A DNA stretch of 7,738 nucleotides, from positions 1-7,738 of the forward strand of contig CANQEA010000061.1 in NCBI GenBank assembly GCA_947594095.1. The letters are read 5' to 3'. Source of the DNA: an uncultured Clostridia bacterium (GTDB lineage: Bacteria; Bacillota_A; Clostridia; TANB77; CAG-508). Below, one piece after another: positions 1 to 5,140 of the stretch. The number at the start of each line of letters is the position of its first letter. The first letter of the stretch is position 1. A program made the position numbers and the translations under genes. The notes beneath the pieces are model-generated. The model had not been told where the DNA came from. It saw only the letters and a program-made list of their open reading frames with translations, and did not search any database.

Positions 1-41
1 AAATATCCTATTAAGTAACCTAATAGTATTTTTATAAACAT
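1..41 (-). CDS. yqfD: 5' end of yqfD-type sporulation protein gene (partial, runs off the left edge)
   Basis: An ATG on the minus strand at 41..39 opens a frame that reads MFIKILLGYLIGY to the window edge with no stop. It is preceded by a good ribosome binding site (AAGGAGAAG, about 46-54) and starts 12 bases after the yqfC stop codon. Known of the family: YqfD is a multi-domain membrane protein of the sporulation programme, and clostridial members open with a short MF(I/L)K...L.GY segment before a first ferredoxin-like domain. Only 13 codons are visible, so the identification rests on this N-terminal resemblance plus the very common yqfC-yqfD gene order. Another small membrane protein cannot be excluded from this stretch alone. 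It is inferred to be translated from the same message as yqfC. Confidence 0.6.
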   Translation of the reverse strand, partial: MFIKILLGYLIGY

Positions 42-53
42 TGTATCTTCTCC

Positions 54-332
54 TTAATCTTCTAGTCTTTCTATGTCTAAGCTTTCAATTTTTCCACTGA
101 CCTTAATATCATCATTTGTCATGTTTTCTAAGTTTAAATTATATCCATTTATATTTATGATTCCTATATGTGTGTTTATTCTTACAAAAAATTCTTCATA
201 TTCTAATACCCCTTTAAAATTTTCAATTATAATTTCATTAAATCCTGTAATAGTCAGTTTCGGTATATTGGAACACACTTCTTGTGGCAGTTCTAACATT
301 CTATCAAACCTACTATACTTCTTTTTTTTCAA
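54..332 (-). CDS. yqfC: YqfC/YabP-family sporulation protein, TTG start
   Basis: This 92-residue protein has the length and pattern of the YabP/YqfC family. It has a basic N-terminus, an LELPQEV segment (residues 14-20), PKLTITGFNEIIIENFKGVL with conserved IEN and GVL, and a C-terminal half of short beta-like repeats (VRINTHIGIININGYNL) ending in a VSGKIESL strand. In Bacillus yqfC is SigE-controlled and expressed in the mother cell; the molecular function is not established. The start must be TTG at 332, because the same frame has a TGA at 338..336. The nearby ATG at 339 is in another frame, and AGGAAG lies 9 bases upstream of the TTG. The gene begins 13 bases after the deacetylase stop and is followed 12 bases later by yqfD, so the three are probably co-transcribed. 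The deacetylase upstream is a less usual neighbour than yqfD. Confidence 0.85.
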   Translation of the reverse strand: MKKKKYSRFDRMLELPQEVCSNIPKLTITGFNEIIIENFKGVLEYEEFFVRINTHIGIININGYNLNLENMTNDDIKVSGKIESLDIERLED

Positions 333-345
333 TATTCATCACTTC

Positions 346-1149
346 CTATTTTTCAAATTCTTCTAATGATTTAAATTCATATCCCATATTTTTGGCATCT
401 TTAATAATAGAGTCTAAAATATTAGTATTTGTTTTTGAATTTCCATGTAACAACATTATTTCTCCATTATGAAGATTACTAAGTATTTTTTCTTTTGCCT
501 TTGCTTCATCCGGTTGTTTATCCTCATTCCAATCTTCATATGCAAAAGACCACATAACTGTTTTATATCCTAGTGTGTTTGTATATTTTATTGTCCTTTC
601 GCTAAATTCTCCTTTTGGGGGCCTTATAAATTTCATCTCATAATTAAATTTGTTTTTAACTGCTATGTGCAGATCCATAACCTCTTTTTCAATTTGTTCA
701 TCAGTTAGACTTGGCATAGATTTATGATTTACAGTGTGATTAGAAACTGTGCATCCTTGCTCTATCATCTGTTTTACAAGCTCTTCTTGAGTATTTACAT
801 AGTGAGCTGTTAGGAAAAATGCTGCTTTTACATCATTGTTTTTTAAAGTCTCTAAAATTTTACTTGTATATCCTGCTTCATATCCTTCATCAAATGTTAA
901 ATATATGTATTTTTTATCTTTATTACCTAAGCATATTCCATCGTTTTCTTCTAATATTTTTTGGTTAGCTTTTCCCACATCTGGTTGTTCATGATTATCA
1001 TTTCTTTTTATTCCCCATTCTATTTTTTTATTACTTACTCCTAAATTATCATTTGTTTTAATACTTTCTTGGTTTTGCATTGAAATTACACTTAAAGAAA
1101 ATATCATTATTACTAAAAATGCTATTATTCTATAATTTACTTTTTTCAT
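346..1149 (-). CDS. pdaA: PdaA-type polysaccharide (peptidoglycan) N-acetylmuramic acid deacetylase
   Basis: A 267-residue NodB-fold deacetylase. Residues 7-24 form one hydrophobic N-terminal segment (signal peptide or anchor), followed by a polar linker to about residue 78. The catalytic domain then shows LTFDEGYEAGYT (84-95), the metal-binding SNHTVNH with H138 and H142, FIRPPKG (174-180), VMWSFAYEDW (198-207) and LLHGN (233-237, H235). TFD(E/N)GYE.GYT in place of the usual TFDDG, and RPP.G.FSE, are hallmarks of PdaA. PdaA removes the acetyl group from muramic acid so that muramic delta-lactam of spore cortex can form, and acts outside the membrane around the forespore. I chose ATG at 1149, which has AAAGGA 9 bases upstream; a TTG at 1170 in the same frame lies before that site. 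The gene leads a probable operon with yqfC and yqfD. No convincing SigG or SigE promoter could be placed by eye at 1150-1260. Confidence 0.85.
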   Translation of the reverse strand: MKKVNYRIIAFLVIMIFSLSVISMQNQESIKTNDNLGVSNKKIEWGIKRNDNHEQPDVGKANQKILEENDGICLGNKDKKYIYLTFDEGYEAGYTSKILETLKNNDVKAAFFLTAHYVNTQEELVKQMIEQGCTVSNHTVNHKSMPSLTDEQIEKEVMDLHIAVKNKFNYEMKFIRPPKGEFSERTIKYTNTLGYKTVMWSFAYEDWNEDKQPDEAKAKEKILSNLHNGEIMLLHGNSKTNTNILDSIIKDAKNMGYEFKSLEEFEK

Positions 1150-1274
1150 ATTCTTGCATCCTTTCTCCAAAAAAAATTAAATTAAAGTATTTAATTCTTT
1201 ATATTAATATATATTTTAAATTTGGCAGGATAGAACAAAAGCAAAACGATTAATAGATTTCTATTTTTTATACA

Positions 1275-1312
1275 AAAAAACGATAATTGCTTGTTTACAA
1301 TTACCGTTTTTT
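1275..1312 (-). terminator. Rho-independent terminator of the DUF4160 unit
   Basis: On the minus strand a 15-base-pair stem (AAAAAACGGTAATTG with CAATTATCGTTTTTT, one G-T wobble) encloses the 8-base loop TAAACAAG. It ends in a run of T and begins one base after the stop codon of the 1314-1592 gene. The wobble pair becomes an A-C mismatch when read on the plus strand, so the structure fits minus-strand transcription best. Confidence 0.8.
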
Positions 1313-1313
1313 A

Positions 1314-1592
1314 TTAGCAATAATATATTAATTTTTCATTAGGAAAATGTTGTTTCCATTTTGCAATAATTAGGAAATAGTTATTTTGTATTGCTTCTAG
1401 TATTTCTCTTAAATCTTTATCTGGAATTTTACTATTATTATTTGAAACTATACAACCTCCATTTTTAGTAATCCATACTTTTGTAGAGTTTGCTGTAGGG
1501 ATTCCTTTAGATATATGAACATGAATTGGCTCTTGGTTTTCATTTGACCAAAAATATATTTTATATCCGTATAACTCCATTATACTAGGCAA
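1314..1592 (-). CDS. DUF4160 domain protein, TTG start
   Basis: A 92-residue protein matching the DUF4160 family. It has the family's MP.I N-terminus, a GYKIYFWSNENQEPIHVHI block (residues 9-27) with the conserved EP.HVH core, and a C-terminal ...KDLREILEAI..N..LIIAKW..HF segment (59-84). The start is TTG at 1592, supported by AAGGAGGG about 8 bases upstream and by the family N-terminus; starting at the internal ATG (1580) would delete it. The gene overlaps the 3' end of the preceding gene by 8 bases, so the two are translationally linked. Known of the family: DUF4160 genes are small, sporadic and usually paired with a DUF2442 gene; some authors suspect toxin-antitoxin-like behaviour, but no function is established. 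Here the partner does not look like DUF2442. No nuclease or transferase motif is evident. Confidence 0.8.
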   Translation of the reverse strand: MPSIMELYGYKIYFWSNENQEPIHVHISKGIPTANSTKVWITKNGGCIVSNNNSKIPDKDLREILEAIQNNYFLIIAKWKQHFPNEKLIYYC

Positions 1593-1860
1593 TTTTTATC
1601 CCTCCTTGTTTTGCCCATCTATAAAAAGATGGTGCTCCACGTTCTACTACTGTTTTAAACAATGATATTTCTTCTTCTGTATAATTTCCCTCTTTATATA
1701 AAATATTATAACTTGGCAATTCAAATCTTACACTATCAAATCCATTTTCTGTAGGTCTTTCAAAATGTATTTGAATTGTTTCTTCTCCTTTTTCATTTTT
1801 TATAATATCTGTAAATACAACTTCAGTGCCATCTGAATATTTACAAAATGGGTGCATCAT
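1585..1860 (-). CDS. Unrecognised 91-residue protein paired with the DUF4160 gene
   Basis: I do not recognise this protein with certainty. It begins MMHPFCKYSDGTEV, has an acidic and amphipathic middle (KGEETIQIHFERPTENGFDS, then FELPSY) and ends in an alpha-helical stretch (YTEEEISLFKTVVERGAPSFYRWAKQGG). There is no signal peptide, membrane segment or helix-turn-helix visible, so it is probably a small soluble protein. The start is taken as ATG at 1860 (a second ATG follows directly), because GGAG lies 10 bases upstream; the in-frame GTG at 1869 sits almost on top of that site. Its stop overlaps the start of the DUF4160 gene by 8 bases, and a promoter with palindromes lies just upstream. By position it replaces the DUF2442 partner usual beside DUF4160. 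A toxin-antitoxin or regulatory role is only an inference from this arrangement. Confidence 0.7.
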   Translation of the reverse strand: MMHPFCKYSDGTEVVFTDIIKNEKGEETIQIHFERPTENGFDSVRFELPSYNILYKEGNYTEEEISLFKTVVERGAPSFYRWAKQGGIKIA

Positions 1861-1897
1861 TTTTATCACTCTCCAATCAATACTATTAGTATATCAT

Positions 1898-1925
1898 ATT
1901 ATATAGTAAAATACTATACTTTTAA
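1898..1925 (-). promoter_or_regulatory. Probable promoter of the 1860-1314 gene pair
   Basis: On the minus strand TTAAAA (1925-1920) and a perfect TATAAT (1903-1898) are separated by 16 bases. This gives a leader of about 30 bases before the ATG at 1860. The -10 is perfect but the -35 is weak (4 of 6). The spacer is filled by the inverted repeat described separately. Confidence 0.45.
1902..1918. repeat. Inverted repeat inside the promoter spacer (possible operator)
   Basis: TATAGTA (1902-1908) and TACTATA (1912-1918) form a perfect 7-base inverted repeat around AAA. A second small palindrome, TACTA-T-TAGTA (1881-1891), uses the same TAGTA/TACTA half-sites and lies near the expected transcription start. 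Two sites with shared half-sites around one promoter suggest an operator, but AT-rich DNA makes such palindromes by chance. Confidence 0.35.
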
Positions 1926-1988
1926 TAAATTTTTCTTTAATATTTACCTTTTTAAACTGTTACACTTATTTCTTTAGTGCTCTTGATG

Positions 1989-2018
1989 TTGACGAAATAT
2001 CTTTTATTATGCTACAAT
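1989..2018 (+). promoter_or_regulatory. Vegetative promoter of dtd
   Basis: TTGACG (1989-1994) and TACAAT (2013-2018) are separated by 18 bases. Each hexamer differs from the SigA consensus at one position. Transcription would start near 2025, about 70 bases before the chosen dtd start. Confidence 0.65.
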
Positions 2019-2093
2019 AAAATTTAGTTAGGAAAATTTTTAATTTTTATAATGCTGTTTTTAAGATAAAGCAAGAAAGGAATGGAATTTAAT

Positions 2094-2531
2094 ATGAGAA
2101 TTTTAGTACAAAGAGTAAAAAATGCAAATGTTAAGGTAAATAACAAAATAGTTGGTAAAATAAATCAAGGTTTACTTGCATTTGTTGGAATAACTAATAC
2201 AGACACAAAAGAGACTGCTGATTATTTAGTTAATAGATTAGTAAATCTTAGAGTATTTTCAGATGAAAAAAATAACATGAATTTATCTTTAAAAAATGTT
2301 AATGGAGGATTATTAATTGTTTCTCAATTTACTTTATATGGAGATTGTACTAATGGAAATAGACCTTCTTTTACTAAGGCTTCTAAACCAGACCATGCAA
2401 TTCCACTATATGAATATTTCATTGATAAATGTAAGGAACAAATACCTATTGTGGAACATGGAGTTTTTGGAGCAGATATGAAAGTTGAGTTATTAAATGA
2501 TGGACCTGTTACTATATTGCTTGAAAAGTAG
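2094..2531 (+). CDS. dtd: D-aminoacyl-tRNA deacylase
   Basis: A 145-residue full-length DTD. The enzyme hydrolyses D-amino acids (and glycine from mischarged tRNA-Ala) off tRNA in the cytoplasm, as a dimer. The sequence shows the family start MR.LVQRV, the SQFTLYG motif (77-83) that forms the active-site pocket, NGNRPSF (87-93), GVFGADM (123-129) and the cross-subunit NDGPVT motif (135-140) with the Gly-cisPro pair G137-P138 used for chiral proofreading. The start is the ATG at 2094, because the family begins at MR. An in-frame ATG at 2082 lies directly against the AAAGGA ribosome binding site (2076-2081), too close to be used; the chosen start sits about 12 bases after it. In many Clostridia dtd follows relA; here it stands alone with its own promoter and terminator. 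Nothing suggests inactivation. Confidence 0.95.
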   Translation: MRILVQRVKNANVKVNNKIVGKINQGLLAFVGITNTDTKETADYLVNRLVNLRVFSDEKNNMNLSLKNVNGGLLIVSQFTLYGDCTNGNRPSFTKASKPDHAIPLYEYFIDKCKEQIPIVEHGVFGADMKVELLNDGPVTILLEK

Positions 2532-2569
2532 TGTTTGAGTTTATTCTTAAATGCTACTTTTTTATTATA
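2524..2569 (+). terminator. Rho-independent terminator of dtd
   Basis: A 16-base-pair stem (2524-2539 with 2546-2561, three G-T wobbles and no mismatch) has the hexaloop TTTATT. It starts inside the last dtd codons, including the TAG stop, and its 3' arm runs into a T-rich tail to about 2569. Confidence 0.75.
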
Positions 2570-2646
2570 TAGGAAATTATACTATAAAAATTGGTTGAGA
2601 TATTGATAGCTTTACTTCTCCTCCTTACTGCAACAGATGCTTTCAG

Positions 2647-2691
2647 CATTTGGATAATTTTGTAAATTTCTATTGACATTTGGCGAATTTT
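2647..2691. repeat. Direct repeats 30 bases apart at the agrA-agrC promoter
   Basis: CATTTGGATAATTTT (2647-2661) recurs as CATTTGGCGAATTTT (2677-2691), 13 of 15 bases identical, with starts exactly 30 bases apart (about three helical turns). The second copy begins inside the -35 hexamer. This layout suits a regulator binding side by side on one face of the DNA. The bases do not match the known AgrA/LytTR 9-base consensus, and the usual LytTR start-to-start distance is about 21-22 bases. Confidence 0.4.
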
Positions 2692-2701
2692 AGTTTATAT
2701 T
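2673..2701 (+). promoter_or_regulatory. Strong SigA-type promoter of the agrA-agrC operon
   Basis: A perfect TTGACA (2673-2678), a 17-base spacer and TATATT (2696-2701). The expected start is near 2708, giving a leader of about 84 bases before the response regulator. The near-consensus hexamers suggest a good basal level, so the sensor pair may be made without signal. Confidence 0.7.
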
Positions 2702-2712
2702 ATTAATATTAT

Positions 2713-2752
2713 TGGAAAATTAAGGGAATTCGTTGTGACCCAATATTTTCCA
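2713..2752 (+). other. Leader hairpin at the 5' end of the agrA-agrC transcript
   Basis: TGGAAAAT (2713-2720) pairs with ATTTTCCA (2745-2752). Across a 3x3 internal loop, GGG (2724-2726) pairs with CCC (2739-2741), leaving a 12-base loop. It would form almost at the 5' end of the message, so a stabilising stem is a reasonable guess. No T-run follows, so it is not a terminator. Confidence 0.35.
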
Positions 2753-2791
2753 TATTTTTAGCTATATATATTGTATTAGGGAGATGGAATA

Positions 2792-3505
2792 ATGTTAAAT
2801 TTCGTTCTTTGTGATGACAATTTGAAAATATTAGACAAACTAGAAAGCATGTTAGAAAATATTTTCATTAAAAATAACTATGAAGCATGTGTTGCCTTTA
2901 AATCTCATAAAATTGATGAGATTCTTAACTATGTCGATAATTTTCAAACAGATGTACTTTTATTAGATATAAATTTACGTGCAAATCAAACAGGTTTGCA
3001 GTTAGCTGAAGCTGTTCGTAAGAAAAATAAAAATGCTTATATTATTTTTACAACAGGTCATTTAGAATATGCTATGGTTGCATATAAATTTAAAACATTT
3101 GATTATATTGCAAAACCTATTACAATGGAAAGATTAGAAGATACTGTTAAAAGATTGTTCGAAGATATACAAAGTCAACCTAAGAAATATATCAAGATTG
3201 ATACTAAAAACACAGTAATAGATGAGGCAGAAGTTCAATATGTAAAAAGAGATGGTATGAAGTTAGTATTTCATACTGCAGGTCGCGATTATGATACATA
3301 CAGTTCCTTTAATAAGATCATGCCAAAATTACCAGAAACTTATGTTAGATGTCATAAATCTTATATAGTTAATTTATCTCAAATAAAGAATGTAGAACCA
3401 GTAACTAACACCATTACATTTTCTAATGGTGATACATGTGATATAGGTCCAAAATATAAAAATGAATTTATGGGGGTTTTAAAAGAATATGGAAATTTTG
3501 AGTAA
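2792..3505 (+). CDS. agrA: AgrA-like LytTR-family response regulator
   Basis: A 237-residue two-domain regulator. Residues 1-125 form a receiver domain with acidic residues D8-D9, phosphoacceptor D59 in LLLDINL, T87 in IIFTTGH and K108 in YIAKPI, so all catalytic positions are kept. Residues about 131-233 form a LytTR DNA-binding domain with the family signature YVRCHKSYIVN (184-194) and ...NVEPVTNTITFSNGD. Such proteins bind pairs of short direct repeats and switch on quorum-sensing targets. The ATG at 2792 follows a GGGAGATGG ribosome binding site. The gene overlaps the histidine kinase start by 17 bases, so the two are coupled. It comes before the kinase, the reverse of the staphylococcal agrC-agrA order. 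The agrA name is by analogy; the nearby agrBD genes make it likely that it answers to the AgrD peptide rather than another signal. Confidence 0.85.
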   Translation: MLNFVLCDDNLKILDKLESMLENIFIKNNYEACVAFKSHKIDEILNYVDNFQTDVLLLDINLRANQTGLQLAEAVRKKNKNAYIIFTTGHLEYAMVAYKFKTFDYIAKPITMERLEDTVKRLFEDIQSQPKKYIKIDTKNTVIDEAEVQYVKRDGMKLVFHTAGRDYDTYSSFNKIMPKLPETYVRCHKSYIVNLSQIKNVEPVTNTITFSNGDTCDIGPKYKNEFMGVLKEYGNFE

Positions 3506-4832
3506 TATTTATACTGCACTTTTTATTCCTAATGCTAGCTTAGTAAATTTAATATTAATACCTCTTTACTTTCTTGAAAACAGTTTAATATTATATTTAA
3601 TGTTAGCTATACTAAATATAAAGGCAGATAGAAAACAGAAAACTAAATATGTTATTATTTCATCTTTAATAAGTATACTTAGTATGAATTTTATTGTATC
3701 TCCTTTTAATTATTTTATTAACTACCTTTGTTTATTTATATTAATATCAAAAGTATTCCATACTAATATTTTGAAAACTCTAATAGGAATTATCGCACCT
3801 ATAATCATATTTTCATTAACTGGTTTACTTATATTAAATCCATTTTTGAATTTATTCGGAACTAAATACAACGAAGTAGCAAATATTCCAATTTATAGAC
3901 TTCTATATTTAGATTTAATGTACATATGTATAATTATAATAATAATTATACTACAAAATAGAAAAATAAAATTGCAATTATTAGATTATATAGATAACAA
4001 AAATAAATTTTTAATTATTTTTAATATACTTTTAGGCTTAATAACTATTATTGTTCAAACTATAATTTGCTATTACTATATAGATACACTTCCTATAATA
4101 ATTACTTTTTTAGGTTTTATAACTTTATTATTTTATTTTACTATTAGTATATACAGTTTAACAAGAGTAATAAAATTAACTTTAACAACAAGAAAGTTAC
4201 AAAGTGCGGAAGAATACAATAATACATTACGTATTTTACATGATAATGTAAGAAGCTTTAAACATGATTTTGATAATATTGTAACAACCATTGGTGGATA
4301 TATTGGAACAGATGATATGGAAGGTTTAAAGAAGTATTATTTGGAATTGGAAGATGATTGTGAAAGGGTAAATAATTTATACATTTTAAATCCTGATATA
4401 GTAAATAATGACGGAATATATAATTTATTAACAAAAAAATATTACGAAGCAGAATCTAAAAATATAAAAGTAAACATTACATTTCTTCTAGATTTATCTA
4501 CACTAAAAATGAAAATTTATGAATTCGCAAGAATATTAGGTATACTTTTAGATAATGCAATTGAAGCTGCTTCTGAATGTGAAGAAAAAATAATTAACAT
4601 TATATTTAGAAATGATGAAAAAAATTCTAGACAATTAATTATAATAGAAAATACTTATTCAAATAAAGATGTAGATACAGAAAAGATTTTTGAAAAAGGT
4701 GTAACTGGAAAAGAGAATCATACAGGTCTCGGCTTATGGGAAATAAGAAAAATACTTTCTAAAAATAATAATGTGAATCTGTTTACTAGCAAAGATAAAA
4801 GACTATTTAAGCAACAACTTGAGATATACTAG
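3489..4832 (+). CDS. agrC: AgrC-like membrane sensor histidine kinase (GHKL family)
   Basis: A 447-residue peptide-pheromone receptor kinase. About residues 15-225 hold six or seven hydrophobic segments (near 18-44, 53-70, 75-90, 95-121, 136-157, 173-195 and 200-223), the AgrC-type sensor. A coiled linker with TRKLQSAEEYNNTLR leads to the phosphoacceptor box SFKHDFDN with H259, as in the HPK10 class where the His is followed by DxxN. The ATPase domain has LLDNAIEAA (353-361, N356) and HTGLGLWEI (411-419). As in other HPK10 kinases the domain is compact. The ATG at 3489 lies inside the end of agrA; only GGGGG at 3472-3476, 12 bases away, resembles a ribosome binding site, so translation is probably coupled. 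Inferred role: bind the cyclic AgrD peptide outside the cell and phosphorylate the AgrA-like partner. Extremely AT-rich codons are used in the membrane half. Confidence 0.85.
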   Translation: MEILSNIYTALFIPNASLVNLILIPLYFLENSLILYLMLAILNIKADRKQKTKYVIISSLISILSMNFIVSPFNYFINYLCLFILISKVFHTNILKTLIGIIAPIIIFSLTGLLILNPFLNLFGTKYNEVANIPIYRLLYLDLMYICIIIIIIILQNRKIKLQLLDYIDNKNKFLIIFNILLGLITIIVQTIICYYYIDTLPIIITFLGFITLLFYFTISIYSLTRVIKLTLTTRKLQSAEEYNNTLRILHDNVRSFKHDFDNIVTTIGGYIGTDDMEGLKKYYLELEDDCERVNNLYILNPDIVNNDGIYNLLTKKYYEAESKNIKVNITFLLDLSTLKMKIYEFARILGILLDNAIEAASECEEKIINIIFRNDEKNSRQLIIIENTYSNKDVDTEKIFEKGVTGKENHTGLGLWEIRKILSKNNNVNLFTSKDKRLFKQQLEIY

Positions 4833-4858
4833 ATTCAGAATTATACTTTGTATAAACA

Positions 4859-4890
4859 AGAAAAGAGAACATTTTAAAGTTCTCTTTTCT
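4859..4890. terminator. Terminator between the convergent agrAC and agrBD operons
   Basis: A perfect 12-base-pair stem, AGAAAAGAGAAC (4859-4870) with GTTCTCTTTTCT (4879-4890), and an 8-base loop. The T-rich 3' arm runs into GTTTT on the plus strand. Read on the minus strand, the same structure ends TTTTCT-TGTTT, so it could stop transcripts from both directions. It lies 27 bases after the agrC stop and about 75 bases after the agrD stop. Confidence 0.8.
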
Positions 4891-4901
4891 GTTTTGGATT
4901 G

Positions 4902-4919
4902 TTTAACTTTTAAGTTAAA
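4902..4919. repeat. Palindrome between the convergent operons
   Basis: TTTAACTT (4902-4909) and AAGTTAAA (4912-4919) form a perfect 8-base inverted repeat around TT. It has no loop big enough for a stable RNA hairpin without opening a few pairs. It may add to termination, because the plus-strand tail TATTTTTC follows, or may be chance in AT-rich DNA. Confidence 0.3.
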
Positions 4920-4927
4920 TATTTTTC

Positions 4928-4950
4928 TTGGTAAACTAAAACTTTACCAA
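4928..4950. other. Hairpin just downstream of agrD
   Basis: TTGGTAAA (4928-4935) pairs perfectly with TTTACCAA (4943-4950) around a 7-base loop. It starts 14 bases after the agrD stop on the minus strand. No T-run follows on either strand, so it is more likely a 3'-end stabilising or processing stem of the agrBD message than a terminator. Confidence 0.4.
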
Positions 4951-4964
4951 AGTTAATTATGTAA

Positions 4965-5084
4965 TTAATCTTTTTTGATTAAACTTGCAGGCATTTTTGG
5001 TTGATGTAGAAGCCATAAAACTAAACATGATGTATTTGTTGCTTTTGCATATTTTTCAGCAGCTTTAGCTAATAATTTTAACAT
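4965..5084 (-). CDS. agrD: AgrD-like cyclic autoinducer peptide precursor (39 residues)
   Basis: A short gene directly downstream of agrB. The ATG at 5084 has a near-perfect AAGGAGGG (5091-5098) upstream. The 39-residue product has three AgrD parts. Residues 1-15 (MLKLLAKAAEKYAKA) form an amphipathic membrane-binding helix, residues 16-26 (TNTSCLVLWLL) hold the single cysteine C20, and the tail HQPKMPASLIKKD is charged and proline-containing like the AgrB recognition tail. Known of the family: AgrB cuts after the ring region and joins the new carboxyl end to the cysteine thiol, giving a thiolactone. Because C20 is the only Cys and no Ser stands at the ring position, a thiolactone is expected. 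The ring end is not certain: W24 would give the usual five-member ring, L26 a seven-member ring. The gene is easily missed because of its size. It lies 56 bases after agrB. Confidence 0.85.
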   Translation of the reverse strand: MLKLLAKAAEKYAKATNTSCLVLWLLHQPKMPASLIKKD

Positions 5085-5114
5085 ATAAATCCCTCCTTAG
5101 TACAATTTTATAAC

Positions 5115-5139
5115 ACAAAAACCAACAGAAAATTTTTGT
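5115..5139 (-). other. Small hairpin between agrB and agrD
   Basis: ACAAAAA (5115-5121) pairs with TTTTTGT (5133-5139) around an 11-base loop, directly against the agrB stop codon at 5141-5143. On the minus strand the 3' arm is T-rich but no further T-run follows. It could adjust the ratio of agrD to agrB message by partial termination or cleavage, or be chance. Confidence 0.3.
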
Positions 5140-5140
5140 A

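Noticed and set aside
73..472. Plus-strand frames opposite yqfC and the deacetylase
   Set aside because: Antisense shadows; the minus-strand proteins have clear family motifs.
2594..2664. 24-codon leucine-rich plus-strand frame upstream of the agrA promoter
   Set aside because: No ribosome binding site, lies before the only good promoter, and is too short and low in complexity. An SD-like AAGGAGGAG on the minus strand here has no start codon after it.
2678..2687. ATTTGGCGAA shared between the agrA promoter and the tRNA start (6081-6090)
   Set aside because: A ten-base match with no shared context; the tRNA copy is explained by the tRNA itself.
4911..4957. LytTR-like core sequences (TAAGTTAAA at 4911, AAAGTTAAT at 4949)
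   Set aside because: The 38-base spacing does not fit the roughly 21-22-base pairing of LytTR sites, and they lie downstream of both operons, so they are likely chance in AT-rich DNA.
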